Below, piece by piece: positions 6,438 to 7,440 of a stretch of DNA of 7,440 nucleotides (its first letter is position 1; each line of letters begins with the position of its first letter). Under the pieces are notes generated by a model. The model was given only the letters and a program-made list of their open reading frames with translations, searched no databases and was not told where the DNA came from. Position numbers and translations under genes: made by a program. This DNA is from Rhizobiaceae bacterium (GTDB lineage Bacteria; Pseudomonadota; Alphaproteobacteria; Rhizobiales; Rhizobiaceae), in contig JACMIV010000012.1 in NCBI GenBank assembly GCA_014380965.1, forward strand, positions 1-7,440, in the 5' to 3' direction.

Positions 6438-6491
6438 AGGAGGTCGTGTGCGGGTCGGGTCGGCCAAATTGTGGCCCTTGAGCGCACTCCT
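6438..6491. terminator. Candidate shared hairpin between convergent genes
   Basis: The 60-bp spacer between the SHOCT stop and the DUF2269 stop can fold. AGGAG (6438-6442) pairs with CTCCT (6487-6491), TGTGC (6447-6451) pairs with GCGCA (6482-6486) with one G-U pair, and the inner GGCCA (6462-6466) pairs with TGGCC (6472-6476). No T-run follows on either strand. A bidirectional terminator fits the convergent layout, but the evidence is weak. Confidence 0.3.
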
Positions 6492-6952
6492 CAGATCTTG
6501 GCGATCATCACGTATGTCGCGGCGACGAGCGGGAGTGTGGCGACGATGCCCCAGATCAGCCAGAGCCGTGCATCGCGCCAATAGGCTTTGGGAATGGAAT
6601 CTCCCGGTTGCAGGCTCCGGACGGCCCGATCCTGCCTGATCTGGAGCGGTACGAGAATGCCGATCCAGATCAGGCCGGAAAGCACGAACAGGACCTCGCC
6701 GACGACGAGCCAGCCGAGGCCGAACACCGGCAGCGCGCCGACATAGGCTGCACCGAAGCCGCCGACGAGAAGGAGGACTATGCCGAGCAAGGTAAAGAGC
6801 CAGTCCGCGACGATGACCCCGCGCGTCGCATAGGCGATCACTGTCGGCTGCCGCGAAAGGTCCGCAAAGACCTTCCAGAATGCCGTGATGGTGACGTTGC
6901 CGACGAGGACGACCACGCCGACAACATGCAGGAACTTGAAGATTTCGTACAT
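6491..6952 (-). CDS. DUF2269 family integral membrane protein
   Basis: This is a 153-residue inner-membrane protein with four predicted helices at about 4-26, 46-70, 78-102 and 129-150. It matches what I know of the DUF2269 family: a start like MYEIFKFLHVVGVVVLVGN, the VIVADWLFT segment (47-54) in helix 2, and PLQIRQDR (102-109) after helix 3. Family members are about 150 residues long, so it appears complete. I chose the ATG at 6952 because it starts one or two residues before the family's usual first helix. An in-frame ATG at 6991 would add 13 polar residues (MRGPSVGRTFRVA). Neither has a good ribosome-binding site; GGAAGGA lies about 14 nt before 6952. It converges with the SHOCT gene and is not in an operon here. 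The function is unknown. Confidence 0.85.
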   Translation of the reverse strand: MYEIFKFLHVVGVVVLVGNVTITAFWKVFADLSRQPTVIAYATRGVIVADWLFTLLGIVLLLVGGFGAAYVGALPVFGLGWLVVGEVLFVLSGLIWIGILVPLQIRQDRAVRSLQPGDSIPKAYWRDARLWLIWGIVATLPLVAATYVMIAKI

Positions 6953-7366
6953 CGCGACTCGGAACGTCCTTCCAACCGACGGCCCGCGCATCGTGGCAGA
7001 CGACGTGGCGGCTACACAACCGCAGAAGCCGCCGACGAAGCTTTACGGGTTGCGGCACGGCGACCGCCTCGGTTTTTCCGATGCGATGGCCTCTCTCGCG
7101 TTTCTTCGAGCCTCCTGCAGTGCCAAGCGCCGATGCGCTGTTGAAGGCCGGTGATTCTCTGGTGGAACTGAGTTTGGGACGATGATCCCGCTCGCCGCGG
7201 CCCGGCGATCCCCGGTTTGTCGCGAGTGTGATTTGCAAGACCGCGACGCAGTGCTCATCTGGTCGGATAAGAATGGCGAAATGCAGAGACTTCGCCTGCG
7301 GCGCCTCCGGATCCTTCGACGAGCAGACCCGGCCGAACAAGTTTTTCACTTTCAAGGATGAGACCG
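6953..7366. other. Divergent intergenic region, no gene seen
   Basis: About 410 bp separate the DUF2269 start from the gene entering at the right edge. Frames on both strands that cross it have unlikely residue content. The clearest structure is a hairpin TCGCCG (7192-7197), loop CGGCC, CGGCGA (7203-7208), with no T-run after it. No convincing promoter pair was found for either flanking gene. TTGCAA at 7233-7238 has only a poor -10 partner (CATCTG). Confidence 0.5.
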
Positions 7367-7440
7367 ATGTCCTCGACCACGCCCAAGTCTTTTCCGAAGA
7401 CGATGCTTCGCCTCGCTGTGCCGGCGGCGGTTGCCGTCGC
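7367..7440 (+). CDS. N-terminus of a probable exported protein, cut by window edge
   Basis: Only 24 codons are visible: MSSTTPKSFPKTMLRLAVPA followed by AVAVA and the edge. This has the shape of a Sec signal peptide: a basic n-region with K7, K11 and R15, then an Ala/Val/Leu-rich core. A periplasmic, secreted or membrane-anchored product is therefore likely. The ATG at 7367 is preceded by AAGGA at 7354-7358 with 8-nt spacing, a good ribosome-binding site. An in-frame ATG at 7358 would add MRP but leaves AAGG directly against the start, so it is less likely. No family can be assigned. Confidence 0.6.
   Translation, partial: MSSTTPKSFPKTMLRLAVPAAVAV

Noticed and set aside
6393..7355. 320-codon minus-strand frame across the DUF2269 gene and its upstream region
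   Set aside because: It overlaps the four-helix protein in another frame and has Arg-rich shadow composition; its TTG start has no support.
7228..7440. Plus-strand GTG frame running through the start of the exported-protein gene
   Set aside because: It is open to the edge but lacks a ribosome-binding site and has scattered Cys with no family; the overlapping frame at 7367 has a signal peptide shape and a good AAGGA.
1..7440. tRNA, rRNA, CRISPR, insertion sequence or integrase remains
   Set aside because: I looked on both strands by eye and saw no cloverleaf, spaced repeat array, terminal inverted repeats with target duplication, or transposase motifs.

Overview
The window is about 7.4 kb of GC-rich DNA. 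Codon use and gene families (COG4671-type glycosyltransferase, cache-HAMP sensor, SHOCT protein, DUF2269 membrane protein) suggest an alphaproteobacterium, probably Hyphomicrobiales (Rhizobiales). A relative of Aurantimonadaceae is a guess from memory of similar proteins and was not tested.

Left half (1-3978, minus strand): one tightly packed operon, read right to left. It encodes a GT28/MurG-like predicted glycosyltransferase, two GT4-type glycosyltransferases and a histidine phosphatase that runs off the left edge. The genes are joined by a 3-nt gap, a 4-nt ATGA overlap and a 1-nt TGATG overlap, so translational coupling is likely. Together they look like part of a surface-polysaccharide or glycoconjugate pathway. 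The sugar, the acceptor and the phosphatase substrate cannot be read from the sequence.

Middle (3979-5257): a decayed membrane sensor gene on the minus strand. It has an N-terminal membrane helix, a periplasmic cache-type domain, a second membrane helix and the start of a HAMP domain. A +1 frameshift in a run of five C splits it, and it loses recognisable homology inside HAMP with no output domain. The roughly 240 bp between this remnant and the glycosyltransferase operon hold a perfect 16-bp palindrome and a weak candidate operon promoter.

Right half (5258-7440): a 327-bp intergenic region carries a perfect 10-bp inverted repeat and two hairpins that share bases. It is followed by a plus-strand SHOCT-domain gene, a convergent DUF2269-type four-helix membrane protein gene on the minus strand, a gene-free stretch of about 410 bp, and the first 24 codons of a plus-strand gene that starts like a signal peptide.

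No RNA genes, CRISPR arrays, transposases or integrases were seen. I did not find a clearly new biological system. The best leads are the broken sensor with its scar-like junction, the phosphatase coupled to three glycosyltransferases, and the structured leader before the SHOCT gene.
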